From Fluviicola taffensis DSM 16823 (GTDB lineage Bacteria; Bacteroidota; Bacteroidia; Flavobacteriales_D; Crocinitomicaceae): 64,000 nucleotides of DNA. The notes under the pieces were generated by a model, which did not search any database, had not been told where the DNA came from, and saw only the letters and a list, made by a program, of their open reading frames with translations. Shown here in pieces: positions 16,640 to 25,197 of this stretch (positions are counted from its first letter, which is position 1; every line of letters begins with the position of its first letter). Made by a program: the position numbers and the translations under genes. The stretch covers positions 4,030,001 to 4,094,000 of the forward strand of contig NC_015321.1 of NCBI RefSeq assembly GCF_000194605.1. Direction: 5' to 3'.

Positions 16640-18505
16640 ATGAAAAAAGTCTTAGGGATTTCCGCTTTCTATCATGATTCAGCAGCTGCCTTAGTTATTG
16701 GTGGTAAAATCATTGCGGCAGCACAAGAAGAACGATTTACGCGCGATAAGCATACGCCAGATTTTCCGGTGCAAGCAGTGAAATATTGTTTAGAAGAAGC
16801 TGGACTAGAATTGAATGATTTAGATGCCATCGTTTTTTACGATAAACCACTTTTGAAATTTGAGCGCTTACTGCAAACCTATTATTCATTTTCTCCTAAA
16901 GGTTTGCTGTCTTTTCTGAAAGCTATCCCAGTCTGGATCAACGAAAAGATGTTTCTTAAGAAAATGATCCATGAAGGATTAGCTGAAGTTGGAACGTATG
17001 ATAAGAAGCAAGTCAACTTGTTGTTCCCCGAACATCATCTGTCTCATGCTGCAAGTGCTTTCTACCCTTCTTCTTTCTCAGAATCTGCTATATTGACAAT
17101 TGATGGTGTTGGAGAATGGTGTACCGCTTCGATTGGTTTAGGAAAAGGAGAAAGGATTGAACTTTTGCGAGAAATGGAGTTTCCACATTCTGTTGGATTA
17201 TTGTATAGCGCATTCACTTATTATTTAGGATTCACTGTGAATTCTGGAGAATATAAACTAATGGGGCTAGCTCCTTATGGAAATGAACATGCTGATCAAA
17301 CCAAAGAATTTATTACTAAAATAAAATCTGAATTAGTTGATATTAAACAAGATGGGTCTATTTGGCTAAACCAAAAGTATTTTAGCTATGCTACTGGACT
17401 TCGAATGGTTTACGACCATAAATGGAAAGAATTATTTGGTGTAGCTCGGAGGAATGAAGATTCTGAATTAGAACAAATTCATTGTAACCTAGCAATTGCA
17501 ATTCAGAAGGTGACTGAAGAGATTGTGATAAAAATGGCCAAAGAAGCCAAGCGAATTACGAATTCCGATTACTTGTGTATGGCAGGAGGAGTTGCTTTAA
17601 ACTGCGTTGCAAATGGCAAGTTATTAGAAGAAAATATCTTCAAAGAAATTTATATTCAAGCAGCTTCTGGCGATGCTGGAGGAGCTTTGGGTGCTGCTTT
17701 GGCAGTATCTCACATGTATTTCGAAGAAGAACGAATTATTGACTATAAATATGACCAAATGAATGGAACTTATCTGGGACCAGATTACTCAGAAAAGGAA
17801 ATTCAATCCATGAATAAAAAGACGAATGCAAATTATCGCAAATACGAGGATTTTAAAGATCTAACGGCATTTGTAGCTTCGAAATTAGCAGATGGAAACG
17901 TTGTTGGTTGGTTTCAAGGAAGGATGGAATTTGGGCCAAGAGCTTTAGGAAACAGAAGTATCTTGGGAGATGCCCGAAATCCAGAAATGCAAAAGAAATT
18001 GAATCTTAAAATCAAATACAGAGAAGGATTTAGACCATTTGCCCCGTCCGTTTTAGCTGAAGATGCTCGAGAATATTTTGATTTAAAAGCTGATTCACCC
18101 TATATGCTGATAGTTGCTCCTGTTAAAGAGAGCCGACGGATGAAACTTCCTAACGATTATAATGATCTCCCACTTTGGGAACGTTTATACCAGCAAAGAA
18201 GTGATTTGCAATCCATTACACATTTAGATTTTTCTGCACGCGTTCAATCTGTGTATTCGGAAACAAATCCAAGATACCATGCTTTGATCCAGGAATTCAA
18301 GAATCAAACAGCTTATGGATTGGTTGTTAATACAAGTTTCAATGTGCGCGGTGAACCAATCGTTTGCACTCCTTACGATGCCTTTCGTTGTTTCATGAGT
18401 ACGGAAATGGATTATTTGGTCATTGGCGATTTTGTGTATACAAAAACAGAACAAATAGATTGGGAAAACAAGGAGAAATGGATGGTCAAATTTAAAATGG
18501 ATTAA
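16640..18505 (+). CDS. NodU/TobZ/SxtI-like O-carbamoyltransferase
   Basis: 621 residues. The family uses carbamoyl phosphate and ATP, through a carbamoyl-adenylate, to carbamoylate hydroxyl groups of secondary metabolites or glycans. The N-terminal Kae1-like domain shows GISAFYHDSAAALV, EERFTRDKHTPDFP and the metal-binding HHLSHAASAF. GGVALNCVANGKL and ASGDAGGALGAAL follow. The C-terminal YrdC-like part has WFQGRMEFGPRALGNRSIL, RPFAPSVLAED and NTSFNVRGEPIV. It heads a tight group: the next stop/start is a TAATG overlap. The neighbours (SGNH hydrolase, DUF5989, SxtJ) suggest a membrane-linked acceptor rather than a nodulation factor or antibiotic. Confidence 0.92.
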   Translation: MKKVLGISAFYHDSAAALVIGGKIIAAAQEERFTRDKHTPDFPVQAVKYCLEEAGLELNDLDAIVFYDKPLLKFERLLQTYYSFSPKGLLSFLKAIPVWINEKMFLKKMIHEGLAEVGTYDKKQVNLLFPEHHLSHAASAFYPSSFSESAILTIDGVGEWCTASIGLGKGERIELLREMEFPHSVGLLYSAFTYYLGFTVNSGEYKLMGLAPYGNEHADQTKEFITKIKSELVDIKQDGSIWLNQKYFSYATGLRMVYDHKWKELFGVARRNEDSELEQIHCNLAIAIQKVTEEIVIKMAKEAKRITNSDYLCMAGGVALNCVANGKLLEENIFKEIYIQAASGDAGGALGAALAVSHMYFEEERIIDYKYDQMNGTYLGPDYSEKEIQSMNKKTNANYRKYEDFKDLTAFVASKLADGNVVGWFQGRMEFGPRALGNRSILGDARNPEMQKKLNLKIKYREGFRPFAPSVLAEDAREYFDLKADSPYMLIVAPVKESRRMKLPNDYNDLPLWERLYQQRSDLQSITHLDFSARVQSVYSETNPRYHALIQEFKNQTAYGLVVNTSFNVRGEPIVCTPYDAFRCFMSTEMDYLVIGDFVYTKTEQIDWENKEKWMVKFKMD

Positions 18506-19722
18506 TGGTTTTTATGGAAAAATTCAAATCTTTTGTCAAATCCAATAAACGGACATTCTTTGTTCTAGTTTTAGGTCTAATTAGCTTCTTTTGCTTCAAC
18601 GTTACCAAAAACGGAATTGGCTCAGAAATTTTTGGTTGGTTACGACTTTGGAAGTATAGTTCTTTTTTGATTGTTTTACTTTCGTTTTACATCCTGTTCT
18701 TAAAAGGAAAACGAGTTATTCTAGCCAATATCACACTCATTGGATTATTGGTTGTTATTCTAGAAACAGCTTTGTTTTTCGTTCTTGGAATGCCATCTGC
18801 ATTCAAAAAAGATTTCAGTATCATTCCTTTGGAAGACGACCACATGGCCAAACAAGTTGGAATGTATTATAGTCCAGATTCTATTTACACAGATTTTAAA
18901 CTAACAGAAACAAATGACACTTCCTTCAATGTTCATTATTCGATTGACCATTGGAATAAAAGAATAACTCCTGGGTATGATTCTACCAAAACAGATTATG
19001 CTTTATTTTTTGGTTGTTCTATCGGATTTGGATACGGCTTAGAAGACAACCAAACATTGGCCTATCAAGTTCAGCAACAATCGTCCAATGTGAATGCTTA
19101 TAACTTCTGTATGTCAAGTACGGGAACAAATCACATGCTAGCTCTTTTGAAATTCCGAGATCTATCCAAACAAGTAACCGAAAAAAATGGGAGTGGTTAT
19201 TACATTTTCTTTTGGGATCATATTTATCGATCCATCGGAACAATGAAACGATACACCGATTGGTTACATTCAGCACCATATTACACCATGGAAGATGAAA
19301 AGTTAGTTCGTAAAAAAACATTCAAAGAAGGCAGACCGTTTATCTCTGGAATGTATGAGCGACTTTATCAAACAAATATTGTCAAGTATTTTGAAACCGA
19401 TTTGCCATTAGCATTGAATGACGGCCACTTTGATTTAGTAACAGAAATGATTTTAGAATCTAAAAAGGAATACGAAAAACAATTTGGAAATGATCAGTTT
19501 TATTTGGTATTCTATCCTTCATACATAGCTTATAAAGCAGATGAAATGCGTACTTTTAAATCCTATTTGACTAAGAAAAAAATTAAGTTCATAGATTTGT
19601 CCCATGTTATCGAATATCATGGAGGATATACACTTCCTGGAGATGGACATCCGAATGCTGAAACAAATAAACTAATTGCAAATTTTCTTCTTCAAAAAAA
19701 GAAGAAACAACAGTTGAAATAA
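18505..19722 (+). CDS. Membrane-anchored SGNH/GDSL-like hydrolase
   Basis: 405 residues; its ATG overlaps the upstream stop in TAATG (a second ATG lies three codons later). Three N-terminal membrane segments (about 17-34, 49-67 and 70-95) are followed by an extracytoplasmic domain of about 300 residues. ALFFGCSIGFGYGLED is the SGNH block I with GCS in place of GDS (Ser as nucleophile). DGHPNAETNKLIANFL near the C-terminus is block V with its Asp-x-His. The fold suggests an esterase, deacetylase or acyl/carbamoyl transferase acting outside the membrane. The substrate is unknown; genetic coupling to the carbamoyltransferase is the best clue. Confidence 0.75.
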   Translation: MVFMEKFKSFVKSNKRTFFVLVLGLISFFCFNVTKNGIGSEIFGWLRLWKYSSFLIVLLSFYILFLKGKRVILANITLIGLLVVILETALFFVLGMPSAFKKDFSIIPLEDDHMAKQVGMYYSPDSIYTDFKLTETNDTSFNVHYSIDHWNKRITPGYDSTKTDYALFFGCSIGFGYGLEDNQTLAYQVQQQSSNVNAYNFCMSSTGTNHMLALLKFRDLSKQVTEKNGSGYYIFFWDHIYRSIGTMKRYTDWLHSAPYYTMEDEKLVRKKTFKEGRPFISGMYERLYQTNIVKYFETDLPLALNDGHFDLVTEMILESKKEYEKQFGNDQFYLVFYPSYIAYKADEMRTFKSYLTKKKIKFIDLSHVIEYHGGYTLPGDGHPNAETNKLIANFLLQKKKKQQLK

Positions 19723-19872
19723 ATGGAATTTTTACGTGACTTATGGCGCTTTATGAAAGAGCGAAAGAAATTTTGGCTAGCACCCGTTATTATCATTTTG
19801 CTTTTAATTGGACTATTGATTGTTTTTGGTGGTACAAGTGCTATTGCACCATTTATTTATTCTTTGTTCTAA
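19723..19872 (+). CDS. 49-residue DUF5989/SxtK-like membrane protein
   Basis: This short gene begins with the base after the SGNH stop. The protein starts MEFLRDLWRFMKERKKFWLA, followed by one transmembrane helix (PVIIILLLIGLLIVFGG) and a short end IAPFIYSLF. Amphipathic basic N-terminus plus a single helix is the pattern of DUF5989, the family that includes SxtK of saxitoxin clusters. Such genes recur next to carbamoyltransferases and SxtJ in many bacteria. The function is unknown; it may recruit the soluble carbamoyltransferase to the membrane. Confidence 0.82.
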   Translation: MEFLRDLWRFMKERKKFWLAPVIIILLLIGLLIVFGGTSAIAPFIYSLF

Positions 19873-19881
19873 ATTCAAGGT

Positions 19882-20259
19882 ATGAGTACTCCAAAACAAA
19901 AAGCACCTACTCCTGCTAAAACAGTTCTAACAATTGTGGTAGGTTTTTTACTTGTATACTTAATTACCAAATGGAAATGGAGTTTATCGGTTGCTTTTTT
20001 TGTTGGGCTAGCAGGTGTTTTATCTGATTTTATCTCTAAACAGATTGATTTTATTTGGATGAAATTGGCACTTGTTTTAAGCTACATCGTACCAAACATT
20101 GTATTGAGTCTTATTTTCTATTTATTCCTCTTCCCTATTGCACTATTGAATAAGCTTTTTGGAAAAAAAGACCCGATGTATCTTAAAAACAGAACCCCTA
20201 GTTTATTCAAAAGTAATAATACGATTTTTGATAAAGCATATTTTGAAAAGCACTGGTAA
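19882..20259 (+). CDS. SxtJ-like membrane protein
   Basis: 125 residues, nine bases after the DUF5989 stop. There are three to four hydrophobic segments (about 14-28, 33-48, 58-85 and 85-90 onward to LFLFPIALLNKLFGKKD). The N-terminal lysine/proline-rich tail and the C-terminal basic tail are probably cytoplasmic. The arrangement, the conserved-looking W-M-KLALVLSYIVPNIVLSLIFY centre and the context fit the SxtJ family named from saxitoxin clusters. The biochemical role is not known. It presumably acts with the carbamoyltransferase and the DUF5989 protein as one membrane unit. Confidence 0.75.
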   Translation: MSTPKQKAPTPAKTVLTIVVGFLLVYLITKWKWSLSVAFFVGLAGVLSDFISKQIDFIWMKLALVLSYIVPNIVLSLIFYLFLFPIALLNKLFGKKDPMYLKNRTPSLFKSNNTIFDKAYFEKHW

Positions 20260-20285
20260 TTCTCATTAATTCTTATAAAATTGCA

Positions 20286-21140
20286 ATGGCAAATTCTCTT
20301 AAATCATTTGTAAAACTATTGATGCCCAAATATCAAAAGTTAATTTTGGAGTATAAAATCGAAATGAAACCACGATATGGCTATGGGACTAAACCTCATG
20401 GCCTTCTTTACGAAATTATCGATAAAAACAGATCTGTTTATGAAGTATTTTTGAAAGAAATATTAACTCATAAAGATACTTTTCAAGCAATTAAATCAGA
20501 AAATAGTGATGAAAATCAACCTGCATGGAACAATCATTTTTTACCAGGACTAGATATCATTTCTTTGTACACACTTTTGGATCATTTTAAACCAAAAAAC
20601 TATATTGAAATTGGATCTGGAAACTCTACTAAAGTTGCGCGAAAGTCAATACAAGAAAACTCGTTACCAACAAAAATAACGTCAATAGACCCGTTTCCAC
20701 GAGCAAACATTGATCATTTGGCAGATGTGGTTATTAGACAGCCTTTAGAAAATATAAAAGACTATCAGTTTATCATCGATGAATTGAATGAGAACGATAT
20801 TTTATTTATAGACAATTCACACCGTTGTTTACCCAATTCGGATGCCACCGTATGTTTTTTAGATTTGTTGCCTTACCTCAAAAAAGGAGTAATCGTTCAT
20901 ATTCACGATATTTATTTGCCGTATGATTACCCACAATTCATGTGTGATCGTTTTTATTCGGAACAATACGTATTGGCAGCTTTCGTTTTAGCTAATCCCG
21001 AAAAATACAAACCAATTTTCCCTGGAATTTTCATCAGTGAAGACAAGGAGCTGTCTTCTATTGTGTCTCCAATTTGGGATCATCCAAACACAAGGAATGT
21101 AGAGAGACACGGAGGTTCATTTTGGTTGCAAATTAATTAG
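20286..21140 (+). CDS. SAM-dependent methyltransferase (Methyltransf_24-like)
   Basis: 284 residues. YIEIGSGNSTKVAR is the SAM-binding loop (motif I), ITSIDPFPR the motif II acidic end, and DILFIDNSHRCLPNSD with IVHIHDIYLPYDYP the later motifs typical of class I enzymes that act on sugars or small metabolites (the macrocin-O-methyltransferase/cephalosporin-hydroxylase-like group). It lies 26 bases behind the SxtJ-like gene on the same strand, so it is probably in the cassette, which would add an O-methylation to the carbamoylation chemistry. The acceptor is unknown. Confidence 0.75.
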   Translation: MANSLKSFVKLLMPKYQKLILEYKIEMKPRYGYGTKPHGLLYEIIDKNRSVYEVFLKEILTHKDTFQAIKSENSDENQPAWNNHFLPGLDIISLYTLLDHFKPKNYIEIGSGNSTKVARKSIQENSLPTKITSIDPFPRANIDHLADVVIRQPLENIKDYQFIIDELNENDILFIDNSHRCLPNSDATVCFLDLLPYLKKGVIVHIHDIYLPYDYPQFMCDRFYSEQYVLAAFVLANPEKYKPIFPGIFISEDKELSSIVSPIWDHPNTRNVERHGGSFWLQIN

Positions 21141-21262
21141 GTTCCAGAAATAGTTTCATATATTAACCATTCTATGAAATACTATCAACTTCATTTGAAG
21201 ATTGATTGTTGGCAGAAATAAAAACCAGTTGATTATTAAAATCTAAAAATAAAGCCAATCTA

Positions 21263-22222
21263 ATGAAAGCCGCTATTAGAAGAACGTATGGTTCACACCA
21301 AGTCATTCAAGTAGAAGAAATTGAAAAACCGATTCCAAAAGAGGATGAAATTCTAATTCGAGTACATGCAACAACTGTTAATCGAACAGATTGTGCAAAT
21401 CTGACTGCCAAACCATTTATCATGCGCTTTTTATTGGGTTTATTTAAACCACGAAAAGTAATTTTGGGAACTGATTTTGCTGGAATTGTTGAGGGTATTG
21501 GAAAAAACGTTCAATCTCTTACTGTCAATGATCGTGTATTTGGTTTCACAGACATGGGATTGCAATCTCAAGCAGAATATATGTTATTGGTTCCAAAAGG
21601 AAATATCCTGATAATACCCAAAAACACAAACTTTAAACAAGCTGCTGCCAGTTTGGAAGGCGCTCATTATGCCTACTCATTTACTCATAAAGTGAATCTA
21701 AAATCTGGACAAAACATCTTAATCAATGGTGGAACAGGAGCGATTGGATCGGCACTTATCCAATTTGTAAAACAGTTTGATGTTCAAATAACGGCAACAA
21801 GCAATACTAAAAACATGGAATTGATTCGCTCTCTTGGAGCTAACAAAGTCATTGATTATACCAAAGAAGATTTCACCAAGAGTAATGAGAAATATGATTT
21901 TATCTTTGATGCTGTTGGGAAAAGCACTTTTGGAAAATGTAAACCCTTATTGAAAGAGCGAGGTATTTATATTTCTTCCGAATTAGGTCCAAATGCACAA
22001 AATCCCTTTTTAGCACTATTCACTTCTTTTGCAAGTAAAAAGAAAGTCATCTTCCCCATTCCATTTAAGATTCAAACAACTTTGCTTTTCATTCAAGCCC
22101 TTTTAGAAGAAGAAAAATTCAAACCATTAATTGATCGCGAGTATACATTGGAAGGAATCTCGAAAGCTTATGGATATGTGATGACAGGAGAAAAAACTGG
22201 GAGTGTTGTTATCTCTATATAA
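21263..22222 (+). CDS. NAD(P)-dependent MDR-family oxidoreductase (quinone-reductase-like)
   Basis: 319 residues. A GroES-like N-terminal domain (EDEILIRVHATTVNRTDCAN, ILGTDFAGIVEGIG) is joined to a Rossmann domain (NILINGGTGAIGSALIQFVK, then GANKVIDY). The Cys and His ligands of zinc alcohol dehydrogenases are absent, so it belongs with the zinc-independent quinone oxidoreductase-like group. The substrate is unknown. It follows the methyltransferase after 122 bases and precedes a small ABM-like gene by 11 bases, with which it is probably co-transcribed. Confidence 0.85.
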   Translation: MKAAIRRTYGSHQVIQVEEIEKPIPKEDEILIRVHATTVNRTDCANLTAKPFIMRFLLGLFKPRKVILGTDFAGIVEGIGKNVQSLTVNDRVFGFTDMGLQSQAEYMLLVPKGNILIIPKNTNFKQAAASLEGAHYAYSFTHKVNLKSGQNILINGGTGAIGSALIQFVKQFDVQITATSNTKNMELIRSLGANKVIDYTKEDFTKSNEKYDFIFDAVGKSTFGKCKPLLKERGIYISSELGPNAQNPFLALFTSFASKKKVIFPIPFKIQTTLLFIQALLEEEKFKPLIDREYTLEGISKAYGYVMTGEKTGSVVISI

Positions 22223-22233
22223 AATGAACTAAT

Positions 22234-22542
22234 ATGTTTACAGTAAGTTATCGTTTCAAAATACATTCGAAACAAAATGAATTGTTTGAGGAATCATGGA
22301 AAGAAGTCACGCAGTTAATTTATGAGTATTGCGGAAGTTTGGGATCTCGACTTTACAAGTCTGATGGAAACTCCTATTTTGGAATTGCACAATGGCCAGA
22401 TAAGCAAACTTGGGAAGAATCCAATCTGGAAGATTTTGACACAAATGACTGGCGTTCTAAAATGAGAGCGTGCTGCGAGTCAATGGAAAAACTGGACGAA
22501 TTGGAATTGATTCATGACCTATGGGCAGAAAAAGCCTTCTAG
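22234..22542 (+). CDS. Antibiotic biosynthesis monooxygenase (ABM)-like small protein
   Basis: 102 residues. The start MFTVSYRFKIHSKQNELFEE followed by WKEVTQLIYEYCGSLGSRLYK and YFGIAQWPDKQTWE shows the ferredoxin-like dimeric alpha/beta-barrel pattern of ABM and related domains. No haem or flavin motif can be read. It may be a detoxifying or quinol-modifying enzyme or only a stress-related protein of the fold. It lies 11 bases behind the MDR oxidoreductase and converges on the histidine operon with 15 bases between the two stops. Confidence 0.6.
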   Translation: MFTVSYRFKIHSKQNELFEESWKEVTQLIYEYCGSLGSRLYKSDGNSYFGIAQWPDKQTWEESNLEDFDTNDWRSKMRACCESMEKLDELELIHDLWAEKAF

Positions 22543-22557
22543 TATAATTCTAGGCAT

Positions 22558-23145
22558 TCATTCTTTTATTCTCCCGCTCAAAACACCCAATATCTCATCA
22601 AAAGTAACTTCCTTTGCTCTCAGTAGAATTAAATAGTGAAATAACAAATCTGCTGCTTCTTCTTTGAATAATTCGGGTTCATTGCGCATGGCTTCAATCA
22701 CAATTTCCACTCCTTCCTCTCCTACTTTTTGGGCTATTTTGGGTAATCCCTTTTCAATAAGTGCTTGAATGTAAGAACCTTCTTTGGGTGCAGAAAATCG
22801 ATTATCAATTGTTTGAATCAATTGTTCTAAAGTTGAAAAATCCCTTAAATTCGTTTCGCCCCAACAACTAGATGTTCCTGTATGACAAGTTGGTCCAATA
22901 GGAACTGCTTGAATCAACAAAGCATCCTGATCGCAATCCAGTTTGCAATTGATTAGGTTCAGGTAGTTTCCAGATGTTTCTCCTTTTACCCAAATTTCAT
23001 TGCGCGTGCGGGAAAAGAACGTTACTTTCTGTGTTTCTTTCGTTAATTTGAATGCTTCATCATTCATGTATCCCAACATTAACACTTCTTTCGTATTTGC
23101 ATGTTGAATGATCGCTGGGAACAATCCATTTTTATCAGTTTTCAT
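22558..23145 (-). CDS. hisIE: Bifunctional phosphoribosyl-AMP cyclohydrolase / phosphoribosyl-ATP pyrophosphatase
   Basis: 195 residues. The HisI domain (about 1-100) has MLGYMNDEAF, TFFSRTRNEIWVKGETSGN and CDQDALLIQ with CHTG giving the zinc/magnesium ligands. The HisE domain (about 105-195) has EGSYIQALIEKG, KVGEEGVEIVIEA and EAADLLFHYLILL. Together they perform steps 2 and 3 of histidine synthesis. It is the last gene of the operon, 18 bases after hisF. The length is normal for the fused form. Confidence 0.96.
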   Translation of the reverse strand: MKTDKNGLFPAIIQHANTKEVLMLGYMNDEAFKLTKETQKVTFFSRTRNEIWVKGETSGNYLNLINCKLDCDQDALLIQAVPIGPTCHTGTSSCWGETNLRDFSTLEQLIQTIDNRFSAPKEGSYIQALIEKGLPKIAQKVGEEGVEIVIEAMRNEPELFKEEAADLLFHYLILLRAKEVTFDEILGVLSGRIKE

Positions 23146-23163
23146 CGTTTTTTTCTTTTTTAA

Positions 23164-23919
23164 TCAGTTCCTAATTCTTACTTTTTTGCTCAATCCTTTT
23201 TTCAATTCTGGAATTGAAATTTCACTAAAGTGAAAAATACTGGCAGCCAATCCACCTGTAATACCTGTTTTCGAAAACAATTCCTCAAAATGCTCAATTG
23301 TTCCTGCTCCTCCAGAGGCAATAATTGGAACAGAAACCAATTGTTCTATTTCCTGATAAAAATCCAGCGCGAAACCTTTTTTTGTTCCATCTCCATCCAT
23401 AGAAGTAATTAACAATTCTCCAGCTCCTCGAAGAACTGCATCTTCCGCCCATTTTAACGCATCAATTCCTGTATCTTGCTTTCCTCCATGTGTGTGAACT
23501 GTCCAGCCACTTTCTACTTTCCGAATATCAATTGCTACCACCACACATTGATTTCCAAATGCTTCAGCCAATTCCGAAATTAATTCGGGTCTTTTAACTG
23601 CTGACGAATTCACTGAAATTTTGTCTGCTCCGCTTCGTAGTAAATTCCTTGCAGCTTCGACGGATGAGATTCCTCCTCCTACCGTGAAAGGAATATTCAC
23701 CTGAGCTGCAACAGCTTCCACAATTGGAATAAAAGTGGCCCGTTCTTCATTCGTTGCAGAAATATCCAATAAGACCAGTTCATCTGCTCCTTGTTCGGCG
23801 TAAAATTTTGCCAATTGAACTGGATCTCCAGCATCGCGTATCGATTCAAATTGGATTCCTTTTACTGTTCTTCCATTTTGAACATCCAAACAAGGAATAA
23901 TTCGCTTATATACTTGCAT
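23164..23919 (-). CDS. hisF: Imidazole glycerol phosphate synthase, cyclase subunit HisF
   Basis: 251 residues, TIM barrel. [19 protein letters not shown] carries the first catalytic Asp, and [12 protein letters not shown] the second. [13 protein letters not shown] and the N-terminal half repeat of phosphate-binding loops are canonical. It receives ammonia from HisH and makes IGP and AICAR. Its start overlaps the end of hisA by 14 bases. No anomalies. Confidence 0.97.
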   Translation of the reverse strand: MQVYKRIIPCLDVQNGRTVKGIQFESIRDAGDPVQLAKFYAEQGADELVLLDISATNEERATFIPIVEAVAAQVNIPFTVGGGISSVEAARNLLRSGADKISVNSSAVKRPELISELAEAFGNQCVVVAIDIRKVESGWTVHTHGGKQDTGIDALKWAEDAVLRGAGELLITSMDGDGTKKGFALDFYQEIEQLVSVPIIASGGAGTIEHFEELFSKTGITGGLAASIFHFSEISIPELKKGLSKKVRIRN

Positions 23920-24634
23920 CGTTAAAATCTTTTAGTTCTTTTAAAGTGATTTTCCCATCCAGCAGAGCTTTCCCAATTACGCAGCCATAACAGCCCGCTT
24001 CTCGGAGTTCTTCAAGATCTGACAATGATTCCACTCCACCACTTGCAATCCAACGTTGATTCGGAAATTTTTGAATGAGCTCTTTGTACAGATTCGTGCT
24101 TGGGCCATTTCCCGTGCCATCTTTTCGAATATCTGTTGTTAGAATGGTTAATTCATCAAATTGCTCAAAGTACTTCATGTTTGCTTCCAAAGTGATTCCA
24201 GCTTCATCTTGCCATCCATTGATTTTCAGGTTTGTGCCATCAGTATCCAAAGCCAATATAAATTGATTTATGCCAAATTCTTTTATCCAAGAAACTACTG
24301 TTTCCGGTTCTTTCACGCATAAGCTTCCTATTACAACCTGATTTGCACCCAATTGAAGTAATTTCTTCACGTCTTTATTGGTTTTTACACCTCCTCCAAA
24401 GTCCACTTTCAAGGTTGTTTTCGAAACAATCTCAGCTAGTAGTTCCCGATGCACAATTTGTCCAACTTTGGCACCCGAAAGATCTACCAAGTGTAAATAG
24501 TCCAATCCATTCGCAGCAATTTCTCTTGCATATTCAAGCGGCTTCAAGGAATAATTTGTTTGTTGCTGATAGTCGCCTTGAAACAAACGGACTATTTGAT
24601 TATCAATAATATCTATTGCTGGTATTGCTATCAT
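23906..24634 (-). CDS. hisA: ProFAR isomerase HisA
   Basis: 242 residues, TIM barrel related to His[20 protein letters not shown] gives the N-terminal catalytic Asp; [23 protein letters not shown] and ALDTDGT follow. The Asp expected in the second half is in [14 protein letters not shown]. It converts ProFAR to PRFAR. The start overlaps the hisH end by 4 bases, so translation is coupled. Confidence 0.96.
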   Translation of the reverse strand: MIAIPAIDIIDNQIVRLFQGDYQQQTNYSLKPLEYAREIAANGLDYLHLVDLSGAKVGQIVHRELLAEIVSKTTLKVDFGGGVKTNKDVKKLLQLGANQVVIGSLCVKEPETVVSWIKEFGINQFILALDTDGTNLKINGWQDEAGITLEANMKYFEQFDELTILTTDIRKDGTGNGPSTNLYKELIQKFPNQRWIASGGVESLSDLEELREAGCYGCVIGKALLDGKITLKELKDFNDASI

Positions 24635-25197
24635 TCTGCTAAAAATTGATTTAATAAATTTTCTCCTGCTACTCCACTTTTTTCTGGGTGAAATTGTACG
24701 CCATAAAAGTTATCTTTCTTCAATGCTGCAGAAAACGGAGTTGGATAAGATGTAATTCCTGATGTCTCTTCACATATTTCGGCTACATAACTGTGTACGA
24801 AATAGAATGTTTCGGATTTTCCGTTTAGTTGTACATCATTCCAACCCATGTGAGGTATAGGATAATCTGGAAATTGGGATTTGATTAACTGAATGCGGGC
24901 TTGAAAAATTCCCAATCCATCTAAATTTCCTTCCTCATTCCATCCACACATGAGTTGCATTCCCAAACATATTCCCAAGACAGGTTGCTTTAAAGTTGGA
25001 ATCATTTTATCTAGACCAGTTGATTTCAATTGCTCCATAGCACTTTTAGCATGACCAACTCCTGGGAAAATAACATGTGTTGCAGTCCGAATCTCTGCTT
25101 CTTCATTACTCAAAGTAGCTTCAATTCCCAATCGCTTGAATGCTTGTTGCACAGAAAAAATGTTCCCCGCTCCGTAATCAATAATCACTACTTTCAT
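24631..25197 (-). CDS. hisH: Imidazole glycerol phosphate synthase, glutaminase subunit HisH
   Basis: 188 residues, class I glutamine amidotransferase. DYGAGNIFSVQQAF is the N-terminal signature, LGICLGMQLM contains the nucleophilic Cys, and QFHPEKSG the catalytic His-x-Glu pair. The start overlaps the hisB stop by one base. Slightly short (about 190-200 usual) but complete. Confidence 0.96.
   Translation of the reverse strand: MKVVIIDYGAGNIFSVQQAFKRLGIEATLSNEEAEIRTATHVIFPGVGHAKSAMEQLKSTGLDKMIPTLKQPVLGICLGMQLMCGWNEEGNLDGLGIFQARIQLIKSQFPDYPIPHMGWNDVQLNGKSETFYFVHSYVAEICEETSGITSYPTPFSAALKKDNFYGVQFHPEKSGVAGENLLNQFLAE

Noticed and set aside
16640-21140. A saxitoxin or other toxin biosynthetic cluster
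   Set aside because: Only SxtI, J and K-like genes are present; there is no SxtA-like polyketide synthase, amidinotransferase or other core gene.
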